In this document: piece by piece, positions 8,561-17,047 of the stretch
Layout: every line of letters starts with the position of its first letter
How positions within the stretch are numbered: the first letter of the stretch is position 1
From: an uncultured Alphaproteobacteria bacterium
GTDB taxonomy: Bacteria > Pseudomonadota > Alphaproteobacteria > RF32 > CAG-239
Direction: 5' to 3'
Assembly: GCA_944391475.1 (NCBI GenBank)
Contig: CALXTR010000009.1
Coordinates: 1-62,904, forward strand
Length of the DNA: 62,904 nucleotides
Notes under the pieces: generated by a model
What the model was told of the DNA's origin: nothing
Seen by the model: the letters and a program-made list of their open reading frames with translations, nothing else
Databases searched by the model: none
Translations under genes and position numbers: made by a program

Positions 8561-9082
8561 TTATACTGCTTGTCCCAGCTTTTGGAGTGTTGCGAGAACA
8601 TTTTCTTTATTGCGTTTTTTGATGGCACGAATTGGCCTTCCGGCATAAACCGTCCAAGGTTCAAATTTGAAATTAGAAGGAACAAAACTAAGCGCTCCGA
8701 TACTCACTCCTTCAGGGATATGATTATTAGGCATAATTACCGAGTTAGTGCCGATACCTGTATATTTTTCCATGGTAACATTACCCTGAATTTCTTTGAC
8801 ATTAGGCACGGAATGAGTAATCAGCTCGTTAACATAATCGTTACTACTAAGCCAAATTCGTACACCGGCGGCCAAGCTTGAGTAACTCCCCATTTTGAAT
8901 TTGAATTTTCCATCTCCTCCCGAGATGTAAGTTCCGGTAGCAATTTCGCAGTCTGAGCCAATTTCGCAAGCTGATGAAATGCGGCAAAAATCCGAAATCC
9001 GCACATTATCTCCCACTTCCACCAGATCGGGTTTTTTAATGATTACATATTCCCCTAAAGTAAAATTCTTTCCACATTTCAT
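8561..9082 (-). CDS. Acyltransferase with left-handed beta-helix (hexapeptide repeats)
   Basis: 173 aa from the ATG at 9082, preceded by GAGGAG at 7 bases; a longer frame to 9142 exists but lacks such a site. Repeating hexapeptide-like units (VEVGDNVRISDFCRIS, CEIGSDCEIATGTYI, GIGTNSVIMPN) form the left-handed parallel beta-helix of the LbH acetyltransferase family. These transfer acetyl or related groups to sugars or lipid A precursors. A typical catalytic His is plausible in NHIPEG. The acceptor is not deducible. It may modify surface polysaccharide. Confidence 0.75.
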   Translation of the reverse strand: MKCGKNFTLGEYVIIKKPDLVEVGDNVRISDFCRISSACEIGSDCEIATGTYISGGDGKFKFKMGSYSSLAAGVRIWLSSNDYVNELITHSVPNVKEIQGNVTMEKYTGIGTNSVIMPNNHIPEGVSIGALSFVPSNFKFEPWTVYAGRPIRAIKKRNKENVLATLQKLGQAV

Positions 9083-9261
9083 AGAGTTTCTCCTCATCAG
9101 GTTACCTATCATCAGCATGAAGGGAAAAAACTCATTTGGCAAATCACAAGAGGTTTAAGAATATTACAAGTTGATTAGAACGCTACAATTATTCAATATT
9201 TTTTAAGCCTAAATTAATTCCTTTTTTATACAATTGTCCCAAGCACAAAAGAAGAGGGATT

Positions 9262-10380
9262 ATGCGCAGACTATTGCTGTTATTTTGTTTTTTTGCTCAA
9301 GAAGCCAAAGCAAACACCATAGATTTTTCTCAATCTGGTTTAGCCGGTATTTATTATGGAGTTATGGATACATCTTCTTCTGGGGATTTTCACAACCCCA
9401 ATAATCGTACGGTTTTTCGTGCTGATGGAAAGATATCGGGGAGTTATAATTTGGCTGACAGCTCCAAACTAGGCTTGCATGCAGATTATACCATTGTCTG
9501 GCGCCAGCATGATGAATATTATGACGATGCTGACTGGCGCTTTTACCCCTATTTATTTGGAGAAGATAAGAACTATGGCAAATTAAGCGTTGGACACACC
9601 TATAATGCGGCCTATTTGCTGCATCTACCGGCTCAAGATATTAGCTGGGTTGGTATCCAAGACAGCAATCTGACCTACTTTTTAAGCAGTGTAAACTGGA
9701 GCAATGGCTTTAAGTCCACCAAGTTTATTACTCCCAAATCCACTCGTATTATGGATGACGGTCGTTCATTTAAGTTTAGCTATTTCACACCCGAGATAGG
9801 CAATAGCATTTTTGGTTTTAGTTATGCGCCAGATAATGCCAGCCGCCGCGGAATGGTCAGCCGTTATGTTGATTATGAAACAAAAGAAGACGGATATAGT
9901 GGTGGTATGAGAAACCGCTGGGATTTAGGGCAGGGGAGATTATATACTTCGCTTACATATGGTATGTTTAATCGCACCGATAAAGCATGGGCTTGGGGGC
10001 TACGCTGGGAGAGTGGTGGATTTAATATTGGTGGTTCCTATAAAAATGCTTATGTTGATGGCAATAAAAACCCGATTACAAAAAAATCCACCAATCCCCG
10101 CTTGCCGGATTATTTTGATGCCTATCGTGAAGGCGAGGCATGGGATTTTAGTGTGGGGTATGACTTTGGAAATTTCAAAACCAATTTTGCCTATTTACAC
10201 ACTCAAGCAGATAATTTGCGCAACCGCGATGATTTATTTTTACAAACCAACCGTTACGCTCTCACCGATTCTTTTGAATTATATGCGATTAATGCTTATC
10301 TCAATTCAAAGGGCTTTGACAAAACCGGCAAGAACAACCGCGGCTATGCTTTCATCACCGGAATTTCGGTTAGGTATTAA
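9262..10380 (+). CDS. Outer-membrane porin
   Basis: 372 aa with a short signal peptide ending near KANT. The mature part is made of amphipathic beta-strands rich in Tyr, Phe, Trp and Gly (for example KLGLHADYTIVW and WDFSVGYDF) and ends in VRY, the C-terminal aromatic that the BAM machinery recognises. Length and strand pattern fit general bacterial porins that form 16-strand trimers. The ATG has AGAGGG upstream. Pore specificity cannot be read from the sequence. Confidence 0.8.
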   Translation: MRRLLLLFCFFAQEAKANTIDFSQSGLAGIYYGVMDTSSSGDFHNPNNRTVFRADGKISGSYNLADSSKLGLHADYTIVWRQHDEYYDDADWRFYPYLFGEDKNYGKLSVGHTYNAAYLLHLPAQDISWVGIQDSNLTYFLSSVNWSNGFKSTKFITPKSTRIMDDGRSFKFSYFTPEIGNSIFGFSYAPDNASRRGMVSRYVDYETKEDGYSGGMRNRWDLGQGRLYTSLTYGMFNRTDKAWAWGLRWESGGFNIGGSYKNAYVDGNKNPITKKSTNPRLPDYFDAYREGEAWDFSVGYDFGNFKTNFAYLHTQADNLRNRDDLFLQTNRYALTDSFELYAINAYLNSKGFDKTGKNNRGYAFITGISVRY

Positions 10381-10386
10381 AATAGG

Positions 10387-10875
10387 CTATTGTCGGTGCT
10401 TGGGTTTGTAGGGTGACAAGCGGGGAATAAACCGCGGCACATTATTTTTGTAGCTTATATATTCTTGTCCGAAGCGTTTTTCCAAGCCTTTTTCCTCAGA
10501 CAAGGGGAAGTAAAGCGCATTGATAATGATAAAGAGGATAAGATAAATTGCCAAAGGATAGCTGGTAAATAGCAATGATTCTCCGCACAAGACCAAGAAA
10601 ACGCCGAGCAACATCGGGTTTCTGACATAGGCATAAGGTCCGGTAGTAATCAGCTTATCAATAGGGTTCCAAGGCGCCAAAGAACCTTTTTTAACCGCGG
10701 CAAAAAGCCCGATTGTCCAAGCCATGAGAGCCAAACCTAAGCCAAAAAGCCCAATCATGATAAGAAAGGGTAGGCGGTGTTGCGGAGAAATAAGTGCCCA
10801 ATCCGAAAAGCATAAAATCAGCACCGGCATGGTGATTAAGACATTAAACGGCAAAATCAAAATTGCTTTTATCAT
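10387..10875 (-). CDS. Isoprenylcysteine carboxyl methyltransferase-type (ICMT/PEMT) membrane methyltransferase
   Basis: 162 aa with four or five membrane segments. The C-terminal half carries the family signature GPYAYVRNPM (about residues 95-104) and, near the end, EEKGLEKRFGQEYISYKNNV-type residues followed by PRFIP, which bind SAM at the membrane face. Bacterial members methylate small lipids or isoprenoid-like substrates that are mostly unknown. It converges with the porin, with six bases between the stops. Confidence 0.8.
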   Translation of the reverse strand: MIKAILILPFNVLITMPVLILCFSDWALISPQHRLPFLIMIGLFGLGLALMAWTIGLFAAVKKGSLAPWNPIDKLITTGPYAYVRNPMLLGVFLVLCGESLLFTSYPLAIYLILFIIINALYFPLSEEKGLEKRFGQEYISYKNNVPRFIPRLSPYKPKHRQ

Positions 10876-10901
10876 TAATTATCCTTCATAGGAATTGAGA
10901 T

Positions 10902-11252
10902 TTAATCATTTTTGTATTTGGGCAAATTTAAGTCTTCCCGCATTAAGTTAATCAATTTTGCCACTTCATCATCATTCTTTGAATGTCTTAAAAACTTTTT
11001 TGCCATACAACCAATTTCCGGATTTTTAGCAAACAAAATCAGATTATATGTTTGTAGCTCTAAATCTGTTTTAGATACCAGAGCCTTAAGATAAGTCCAA
11101 TATCTGTCGCGGAGCCTTTTTTCTTTAATAAAAGATAACTCTTTGCGCAACGCAATCCGTGCCGCAACAATCGAAAAGATAATTGAAAGTACAATGCTTA
11201 ATAGCAAGATTTGCCAATTCATATTAGAAAGTTTTTCAATATTTAATTCCAT
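10902..11252 (-). CDS. Small membrane-anchored hypothetical protein
   Basis: 116 aa from the ATG at 11252, with GAGG nine bases upstream. One N-terminal membrane helix (about residues 13-33) is followed by a charged helical cytoplasmic domain. It is probably co-transcribed with the downstream methyltransferase, 26 bases away. No family recognised. Confidence 0.6.
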   Translation of the reverse strand: MELNIEKLSNMNWQILLLSIVLSIIFSIVAARIALRKELSFIKEKRLRDRYWTYLKALVSKTDLELQTYNLILFAKNPEIGCMAKKFLRHSKNDDEVAKLINLMREDLNLPKYKND

Positions 11253-11385
11253 AGTTATCCTCAACGCTAGACGATGACTTAATCACCCTAAGTGTATGCA
11301 AGTGTGCGCCAAGCTTCAAGGATAATCTCTAATTATTCCACTAAAAATCAGGCTGGTATTAATATTAAAGTAGGAAAATCATCAT

Positions 11386-11414
11386 AAAAAAACGCTCCGC
11401 AATAGAGGAGCGTT
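11386..11414 (-). terminator. Terminator of the DnaJ-domain gene
   Basis: AACGCTCC and GGAGCGTT form the stem, and a T-run follows on the minus strand. Confidence 0.85.
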
Positions 11415-11433
11415 TCGATTGTTTTCAGAAAAT

Positions 11434-12276
11434 TTAGGCGGCTTTGCACTGCAATTCACGTTGCAGGGTTTCATAAGCCTTTTGCACTTTATTAAACATT
11501 TCCGCCGCATTTGAGCTCTTGTTTTTATCTGGGTGATATTTCATCGCTAACTTTCGATAAGCTTTTTTCAAGCTTTCTTCGGTTATATTTTCATAACTCA
11601 ACCCAAATAGATTATAAGCCTCGCGGATAATATCACCCACAAAATGCGTTTGTGTAGATGTTTGCTGCTTAAAGTTCGCAAACTCGGCATACTTATCCGC
11701 TAGTTTTTGACAGAATGAAATTAGCTCTTGATAAGCCATGGTTTTTGTTTGCGGATATTGGCACAAGATACGGTATTGTTGCGGAGTAAAGAACACTCCG
11801 TTAAAATTAATACCCATATCACCAAAATTAGCTTCATCGTTCTGGTTAGTTCTTTGCTGACGTTTAGAACTCGAAGGTCGTTGAGTTGTCTTAACTTGAG
11901 CAACCACTTGGTTATAAAATTCGTTTTCCCAGTTGGAGTATCCGCTCGAAGACAATAAGAACTTTAATCGAGATAACAAAACCTCAGTAGGCTCATCACT
12001 TCCTCTGAAATCATACCAGAAATTCTGAACATATTCTTCGCATTGGCGACGTCTAGGAGCTTCTTGTCTGCGGCGTTCTTCCTCAACGCGTTCTCGCGCC
12101 ACTCTGGCCCGCTCTTCTTCGGCTTGTTCTCGCCTGCGGCGTTCTTCTTCATTTCGTGCGCGTTCCGCGTCCTGTGCATTTCCAAAAAAATAACGGATTT
12201 CTCTAATCCCAGTTGATGTAGTGCAATTAGGCCAAGATATTATTGACGGAAAACTTAGTATCGCCCAGGCTTGCAA
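11434..12276 (-). CDS. C-terminal J-domain protein with coiled coil; 5' end doubtful
   Basis: The C-terminal 65 or so residues form a J domain with the HPD tripeptide (KYHPDKN), so the protein should stimulate an Hsp70 (DnaK) ATPase. A charged Glu/Arg coiled coil lies near the N-terminus (about residues 37-80). The frame is open to 12276, but only through a TTG without a ribosome binding site. The first 30 or so residues overlap antisense to another coding fragment and look like a junction artefact. The true start was probably lost in a rearrangement near 12190-12230. It may be inactive. Confidence 0.6.
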   Translation of the reverse strand: MQAWAILSFPSIISWPNCTTSTGIREIRYFFGNAQDAERARNEEERRRREQAEEERARVARERVEEERRRQEAPRRRQCEEYVQNFWYDFRGSDEPTEVLLSRLKFLLSSSGYSNWENEFYNQVVAQVKTTQRPSSSKRQQRTNQNDEANFGDMGINFNGVFFTPQQYRILCQYPQTKTMAYQELISFCQKLADKYAEFANFKQQTSTQTHFVGDIIREAYNLFGLSYENITEESLKKAYRKLAMKYHPDKNKSSNAAEMFNKVQKAYETLQRELQCKAA

Positions 12277-12424
12277 AAAATATAATAAAATTGCCGAGCT
12301 GATTGAAGAAATGGTTGAAACTCAGTATTCTTGTGAAAGCGCGCACTATTCTACTCCCGAACGTCATTCTCGCTTAACCGGTGCCTATTCCGGCCGCGTT
12401 TATAGCGATACGGTTATCGGATAA
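12197..12424 (+). pseudogene. 3' fragment of an unidentified gene
   Basis: The frame is open from just after a TAA to a TAA at 12424. It encodes a coding-like C-terminus (IDGKLSIAQACKKYNKIAEL, then a Ser/Tyr-rich tail). No ATG with a ribosome binding site exists, and its 5' part would lie where the DnaJ-domain gene now begins. It is therefore read as a truncated gene. It is followed by a good terminator. Family not recognised. Confidence 0.45.
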
Positions 12425-12442
12425 AAGACATTTATTAACCTT

Positions 12443-12475
12443 AAAACAGCACTGGCATCTTGCCGGTGCTGTTTT
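12443..12475 (+). terminator. Rho-independent terminator
   Basis: AAAACAGCAC and GTGCTGTTTT form a long stem, 18 bases after the gene fragment. Confidence 0.75.
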
Positions 12476-12634
12476 GCCTTGTATATTCCGACTATTTTGA
12501 AAACAGCTTATTCCGGAATATTTCTCCATTGATAGCCAGAATTAAAGCAAATCTTTATAATACAGCTTTACTTAACCATATTTTCAATTTTGCAATATAT
12601 GTTAAAATACATCTAAATCTTGGAAGGTTAAAAA

Positions 12635-13120
12635 ATGAGAAAAGGTGTTTGGGTATTTGCGTTAACAATGTTGTTTAGCTTAAATGTTCATGCTGAAACA
12701 TATCATGGAATTAACATAGATAAAGTTTACTTGCAAAGCGATTGGAGCAACAAAGATAAAATAAAAGAGATTGTTGATGATTATTCATTGCTACTTCAGT
12801 TCAAAAAAGATTTAAATCAATGCCAAGGCAATGATCATCCTATTGAATGTATGAATCAGCTAGCACAAAATATTATGCAACATTTTTATCATTATAACTA
12901 TGAAAATAATATTCAAGATTATCAAAATTACGTTAAATCGACTTTAGCGGTTTATGGTGTTGCCTATTGTTTAAATAAATACAATATTCCGGCAGGCACT
13001 GTTTGCGAACAAGAAAAAAATACTCAGGTTTGTGAAGTTATAAAACAGTATATTGAGACGTTATTATCACAAATCGAAAAACAAATTAGCATATATAGTT
13101 TTATTAAAGACTATAAATAA
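12635..13120 (+). CDS. Secreted hypothetical protein with conserved cysteines
   Basis: 161 aa. Residues 1-20 form a clear signal peptide ending at VHAE; GGAAGG lies upstream. The mature protein is helical, with Cys residues at QCQG, IECM, AYCL, VCEQ and QVCE, so disulfides in the periplasm are likely. No known family. Confidence 0.65.
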   Translation: MRKGVWVFALTMLFSLNVHAETYHGINIDKVYLQSDWSNKDKIKEIVDDYSLLLQFKKDLNQCQGNDHPIECMNQLAQNIMQHFYHYNYENNIQDYQNYVKSTLAVYGVAYCLNKYNIPAGTVCEQEKNTQVCEVIKQYIETLLSQIEKQISIYSFIKDYK

Positions 13121-13159
13121 AGGGAAGGGGAGATATATTCCCCTTTCTTGATATATCTT

Positions 13160-13645
13160 TTAATATGAAATGTGGTATCCTTCCGTTCTATTATCCCATC
13201 CTTTGCCAAATTTTCCATATCCACTTCTTTTTTTGTCTTGTTCACGTACAAGTTCTTTATATTTACGAAGAAATTCATTGTAATCTGTTTCTTTCAACTT
13301 TCCCAGTGTGGTTTTCCCTATAATGTCACCAACAGGGTCTATTCCTAAAGCTCGATGGGTTGTTTCTATAGCATTTTGAGGGCTTGTCCTAATTCCGTGG
13401 TCAAATACAAATCCTTTAATTTCAGGAGGAAGAGTGTTAATACCATTCCAATTCCATATTTCTTTATAAAGAAAAGCATTGGCACGTTCTCTTGTAAGAT
13501 TTAAGATGTCTTCATTAGGATGATATCTTTTGGCAATTCCAAATTTCGTTTCTCCTCCTGGATCTTGAGGGTCGTTGACGTAACCACCTTCGTTAGGAAT
13601 TGCATATTCTTTTAAGGCTCTTTGATATTCCTTATCATTTGTCAT
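13160..13645 (-). CDS. Glycoside hydrolase family 108 lysozyme (N-acetylmuramidase)
   Basis: 161 aa. The GH108 signature NEGGYVNDPQDPGGETKFGI lies at about residues 18-37; the Glu before GGY is the expected catalytic acid. KEIWNWNG and VFDHGIRTSPQNAI match the rest of the muramidase domain, and the C-terminus has the RSGYGKFGKGWDNR peptidoglycan-binding stretch. Such enzymes cut peptidoglycan in phage lysis or secretion. The same frame continues upstream for about 60 coding-like codons to a TAA at 13826-13828, beyond which lies the next entry. The two are probably one gene split by a nonsense mutation. Confidence 0.8.
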   Translation of the reverse strand: MTNDKEYQRALKEYAIPNEGGYVNDPQDPGGETKFGIAKRYHPNEDILNLTRERANAFLYKEIWNWNGINTLPPEIKGFVFDHGIRTSPQNAIETTHRALGIDPVGDIIGKTTLGKLKETDYNEFLRKYKELVREQDKKRSGYGKFGKGWDNRTEGYHISY

Positions 13646-13825
13646 TTTATCTATAAATTCTTTACTGAACCCATTCCCATAAAGAGAATAGTCAGTCTGA
13701 TTTGCTTTTGCATTATTTTCTATATTCCCTTTGTTATTTTGAGCAATTTTGTATGAAGCAGCATCATTTCCGATTGATTTCGAAGAAAAAACATTGCCGA
13801 TTTTGGAGCTTTCCTCTTTACTTTG

Positions 13826-14008
13826 TTAAGATTTGTTTGAGGTTAGAAAATCAAAACGATTTTCCAACAAATTTTTAGAACTGAATTTATAGTATTTGTC
13901 TTTATCTTTATCTTCTTGAGGTTTGTTTTGAGCGGCATAACCTAAATTATTCTTCTTCATTTCTTCTTCAGGGTCTTCTTGAATGATGTATTGAATAAGG
14001 TTACTCAT
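13826..14008 (-). CDS. N-terminal piece of the split GH108 gene
   Basis: 60 aa from the ATG at 14008 with AAAGG upstream. Hydrophilic and Lys/Glu/Asp-rich. It ends at a TAA that is in the same frame as the downstream lysozyme, and the codons between are open and Ser/Asn/Lys-rich. This suggests an original protein of about 280 residues with a polar leader and a C-terminal GH108 domain. Translation readthrough or a restart at 13645 could still yield the enzyme. Confidence 0.5.
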   Translation of the reverse strand: MSNLIQYIIQEDPEEEMKKNNLGYAAQNKPQEDKDKDKYYKFSSKNLLENRFDFLTSNKS

Positions 14009-14040
14009 GATTTTTTTCCTTTCTTTTTTATTGTTTAAAC

Positions 14041-14074
14041 AAAAAAAATCCGAAAAAATTAATCTTCGGATTTT
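14041..14074 (-). terminator. Hairpin with T-run upstream of the GH108 gene
   Basis: AAAATCCGAA and TTCGGATTTT form the stem; on the minus strand the T-run follows. It could end the transcript of the P-loop/ASCH gene or act as a leader attenuator for the gene at 14008. Confidence 0.65.
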
Positions 14075-14223
14075 AGGCACACTTATATCAAGTGACAAAT
14101 AATGTATAACAAATTTATATACAATTTTCAAGATATAAGTAAAACATATCAGCAACTTTTCCGCTATGCTGACAGCCCGACTTGTTTTAATTAAATCTTA
14201 AAGCAATGCATTACGGTTGCTTA

Positions 14224-15045
14224 TTAAATTTGGATTTCAATTCCGATTACCCCAAATTCTTTTTGGCGTTGGGGCGGATAAAATTCTTCCAGCGTTTTTA
14301 CTAATTCGTCTTGAGATGAAAATCCGGCTTGTTGAATAGATATTTTTGAACATAAAGATTTAAAATCCGGAGCTTTGTACAAGTCAATCACCTGAGCAAA
14401 AAAAGTATCTTTTGCATTAGAAGCATTGGAGAACTCGATTACATCTCCAATTTTTATCTTTTGCCGCTTTTCATCAAAAAGCCTTAATTCAATAGTTTTT
14501 CTATCCGATTTGAGCAGATTAAAATATTTTTCTTGTACACTCATCTTGTGCATTTGGTTTTCCGCGGGAAGTTCAAAATTATTGATGATTATAAAATTTT
14601 CATCTTGCTCAGGGGCTTCAAACGATTTTTTGATAACCTCAAAATTTAAGAGATTTTGCTCTGCAATTTTTCCGCTTCTTGTCATCAAGCGCTGCTTTAA
14701 GATAAAATCAGGCGCATAAATATAATGAATAATTGGTTCTCCTCCCATGTGCTTAATTTTGGCAATTGCATTTTGGCGGGAAGACTTTGACCAAAACCCC
14801 ATATCAAAAATGACATCTTGGTTTTGTGTAATATAAGAGGCTACCTTCTGCCACAAAAAATCAAGAGTTTTCGCAAAACACGCTTCCCAATTATTTTCAT
14901 ATTCTTGAGGTTTATATTTTTGCATACAAACATCATCGGGGTTTAGATGTAGCGCTCCCGTGTTTTGAGCCAATTTTTTCGAATAGGTAGTTTTTCCGGC
15001 TCCAAGAAAACCACAAATCAAGTAAACAGTTGAAGATTTTTTCAT
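14224..15045 (-). CDS. P-loop kinase (zeta-toxin/PNK-like) fused to an ASCH domain
   Basis: 273 aa. The N-terminal 155 or so residues are a P-loop kinase: Walker A GFLGAGKTTYSK at residues 12-23, LNPDDVC, and VIFDMGFWSKSSR as the Walker B/lid region, as in AAA_33 or zeta-toxin kinases. The C-terminal 110 residues fit an ASCH (PUA-like) RNA-binding domain: KYFNLLKSDRKTIELRLFD, then IGDVIEFSN. The combination suggests phosphorylation of, or action on, a nucleotide or RNA substrate. ATP binding is well supported; the substrate is unknown. The start is the only ATG near a site. Confidence 0.75.
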   Translation of the reverse strand: MKKSSTVYLICGFLGAGKTTYSKKLAQNTGALHLNPDDVCMQKYKPQEYENNWEACFAKTLDFLWQKVASYITQNQDVIFDMGFWSKSSRQNAIAKIKHMGGEPIIHYIYAPDFILKQRLMTRSGKIAEQNLLNFEVIKKSFEAPEQDENFIIINNFELPAENQMHKMSVQEKYFNLLKSDRKTIELRLFDEKRQKIKIGDVIEFSNASNAKDTFFAQVIDLYKAPDFKSLCSKISIQQAGFSSQDELVKTLEEFYPPQRQKEFGVIGIEIQI

Positions 15046-15129
15046 ATTAATGCCTTATCTCGTGCATAAATATTAGCTGAAAGTATCGCATTGGGCAATA
15101 TTTTTGTGAGATAAAATCAGCCGCGCCAT

Positions 15130-15161
15130 GCAAAAATAAAAAAGCCAACCTTACGGCTGGC
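15130..15161 (-). terminator. Terminator of tRNA-fMet
   Basis: GCCAGCC GTAA GGTTGGC stem, followed on the minus strand by a T-run, 12 bases after the tRNA. Confidence 0.8.
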
Positions 15162-15172
15162 CTTTTCCTTTT

Positions 15173-15249
<77 letters not shown>

Positions 15250-15336
15250 ATAATACGTTTTGTCCTAAAGACAGCGTATAAATACGCTTTTATTCAGGGC
15301 TTGTCAAGAGCTATTTTTGCAAATTTGCCGTTTTTT

Positions 15337-15417
15337 TCAAAAAAATAACGAAATTGCAATCGCAAAAATAAATACTCCCATGATAATCCAATGCCACCAT
15401 TGTAATTGTTTTTTCAT
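15337..15417 (-). CDS. 26-residue membrane microprotein
   Basis: ATG with GAGGAATG upstream. It encodes a Lys/Gln/Trp-rich head (MKKQLQWWHW) and one hydrophobic helix ending in SLFF. It lies directly downstream of a second microprotein of the same size. Too short for family assignment; the ribosome binding site and the clean membrane segment support it as a real gene. Confidence 0.5.
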   Translation of the reverse strand: MKKQLQWWHWIIMGVFIFAIAISLFF

Positions 15418-15440
15418 TATATTTCATTCCTCTGTTGATG

Positions 15441-15521
15441 CTAATTAAACAAGATTAATGCCGCGATAATTAAAATTAGGACAATTCCCGCTGCGATTTT
15501 GTGTCTGTTTTCCCACTCCAT
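15441..15521 (-). CDS. 26-residue membrane microprotein
   Basis: ATG with GGAG eight or so bases upstream. It encodes MEWENRHKIAAG followed by one hydrophobic helix and ends in LFN. It lies 13 bases after the 165-residue gene and 23 bases before the next microprotein, so all three probably form one operon. Confidence 0.5.
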   Translation of the reverse strand: MEWENRHKIAAGIVLILIIAALILFN

Positions 15522-15534
15522 ATTGATTTTCTCC

Positions 15535-16032
15535 TTAAATAAACGGATTATACGCCCATTGCAACAAAGCTTGACGTTGCCGTGGTCGACAGTCTAAATC
15601 TCCATACATACAGTTATATTCCACTTGGGCGCGGTGGCGGTTAAATGCGCGCCATCGCTGAATTTGTTTGTGGTCAATCTCGGGAATGCGCCGCCCCATA
15701 TAATAGCGGCAATACCACTGAAACCACCCCCGCGGATCCGGCTCGATAATCCAGCCTCGTCTTTGCCATTCTTGCAAGGAAAGCCTGGATTTTAGCTTAA
15801 AACAATTTTGCTTGTGGTCGGGGTGTTGCGGAGATAATTTGGCCTTTATGAACCACTCACGCGGAAATTCCGCTTGGCAGTCGGTCATATATTTTCCCTC
15901 AAAAACGCCATATTCCAGAATTTGTTGCGGTGATAATTCTGGCTTGAACTCAGGCGCAAAATTTTGCCCCATTGGCTCACTTAGCTCATAAGCGTAACCT
16001 TGTTGCATTTTGTCATTAACAATTATTTTCAT
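15535..16032 (-). CDS. Conserved hypothetical protein, Trp/Arg-rich
   Basis: 165 aa from the ATG at 16032, with GGGG at 6 bases. Notable are YMTDCQAEFPREWF (about residues 48-61), WIIEPDPRGWFQWYCRYYMG and an Arg/His-rich segment RRIPEIDHKQIQRWRAFNRH. There are no membrane segments. The pattern of conserved Trp, Arg and Cys suggests a nucleic-acid or cofactor-binding enzyme, but no family can be named with confidence. It diverges from slyX. Confidence 0.6.
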   Translation of the reverse strand: MKIIVNDKMQQGYAYELSEPMGQNFAPEFKPELSPQQILEYGVFEGKYMTDCQAEFPREWFIKAKLSPQHPDHKQNCFKLKSRLSLQEWQRRGWIIEPDPRGWFQWYCRYYMGRRIPEIDHKQIQRWRAFNRHRAQVEYNCMYGDLDCRPRQRQALLQWAYNPFI

Positions 16033-16105
16033 ATTTCCCCAAAACAAATATTGTAATTTAGCATAAATATATTAATCTAAATGCAAAAAACAACGGGAGG
16101 CCGCT

Positions 16106-16315
16106 ATGGCTGATAAGGAAACCGAAGAAAGATTGATAAATATAGAAATTGCCCTGGCCAACCAAGAGCGGATTATTGAAGATTTGAATCAGGTGATTAT
16201 TTCTCAGGGCAAACAGCTTGACCTGCTCCAAAAGCAAACCGCGCTGCTAATGGAGCGCATAGAAAGCGGCGATGTCAAGCCTTTGAGTGAAGAAACCCCG
16301 CCGCCGCATTATTAA
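16106..16315 (+). CDS. slyX: SlyX family protein
   Basis: 69 aa, the usual SlyX length. A coiled coil ([20 protein letters not shown]) is followed by a conserved tail ending PPPHY, which is diagnostic of SlyX. Its function in bacteria is unclear. A strong GGGAGG precedes the ATG. The next gene starts 16 bases downstream, so the two are likely co-transcribed. Confidence 0.88.
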   Translation: MADKETEERLINIEIALANQERIIEDLNQVIISQGKQLDLLQKQTALLMERIESGDVKPLSEETPPPHY

Positions 16316-16331
16316 AATTAGGAGAACCGCC

Positions 16332-16994
16332 ATGGATGAAAACGCCCTTTTCAAACTCACGCATGGATTATATGTATTAGGCGCTTGCGAGCCGGGAGGC
16401 AGATACGTTGGTAGCATTGTCGATGCGGTGATGCAAGTTGCTAACCGCCCCTTAGTTCTGGCACTTTCTTGCAATAATAATAGCTATACCAAAGAGTGCA
16501 TTGAAAAGACCGGCGAGTTTTCGCTTTCGGTTATCGGCAAGGGGGTTGCTCCCTTGGTGATTGCCAATTTTGGTTTTCAGAGTAGCCGCGAAATAAATAA
16601 ATGGGATAATGTCAAATATTATGTGCAAGACCAACTTCCCTACTTGCAAAATAATTTGGCGGCGATTAGATGTAAAGTAATCCAAAAGATAGGATATGAG
16701 AGCAATACGATGTTTTTGGCCGAGGTCATAGGATGCCAGTGCAATGCCGAGGGCGAACCGCTGACTTATAATGATTATCGCGCCTATTTCAAACAAGAAG
16801 TAATAAAAGCGTTTCAACAACAAAAAGAGAAAGGAAGTACCATGAGTGAAGAAAAAAAGAACAACGAAGGCAAAAAGTGGGTCTGCACGGTTTGCGGTTA
16901 TGTCTATGATGGCGAAACCCCGTTTGAAGAATTGCCCGAAGATTGGGTTTGCCCGTTGTGCGGAGTAGATAAAAGCTTTTTTGAATTACAATAA
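16332..16994 (+). CDS. Flavin reductase-rubredoxin fusion (high-molecular-weight rubredoxin type)
   Basis: 220 aa from the ATG at 16332 (AGGAGAA upstream). Residues 1-155 form a flavin reductase-like FMN-binding domain ([20 protein letters not shown], and KTGEFSLSV). A linker leads to a rubredoxin domain with both iron knuckles, [10 protein letters not shown] and CPLCGVD, four Cys in total. This matches high-molecular-weight rubredoxin, which passes electrons from NAD(P)H through FMN to an Fe centre and on to partners such as flavodiiron or rubrerythrin proteins for O2, NO or peroxide removal. That implies anaerobic or microaerobic life. Confidence 0.88.
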   Translation: MDENALFKLTHGLYVLGACEPGGRYVGSIVDAVMQVANRPLVLALSCNNNSYTKECIEKTGEFSLSVIGKGVAPLVIANFGFQSSREINKWDNVKYYVQDQLPYLQNNLAAIRCKVIQKIGYESNTMFLAEVIGCQCNAEGEPLTYNDYRAYFKQEVIKAFQQQKEKGSTMSEEKKNNEGKKWVCTVCGYVYDGETPFEELPEDWVCPLCGVDKSFFELQ

Positions 16995-17003
16995 GCCAAA
17001 ATT

Positions 17004-17033
17004 AAAGCCGAGAATAAAATCTCGGCTTTTTTT
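17004..17033. terminator. Bidirectional terminator
   Basis: AAAGCCGAG and CTCGGCTTT form the stem with T residues after, between the convergent rubredoxin-fusion gene and sufB. Confidence 0.85.
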
Positions 17034-17047
17034 ATGGAGTTTTTAAA

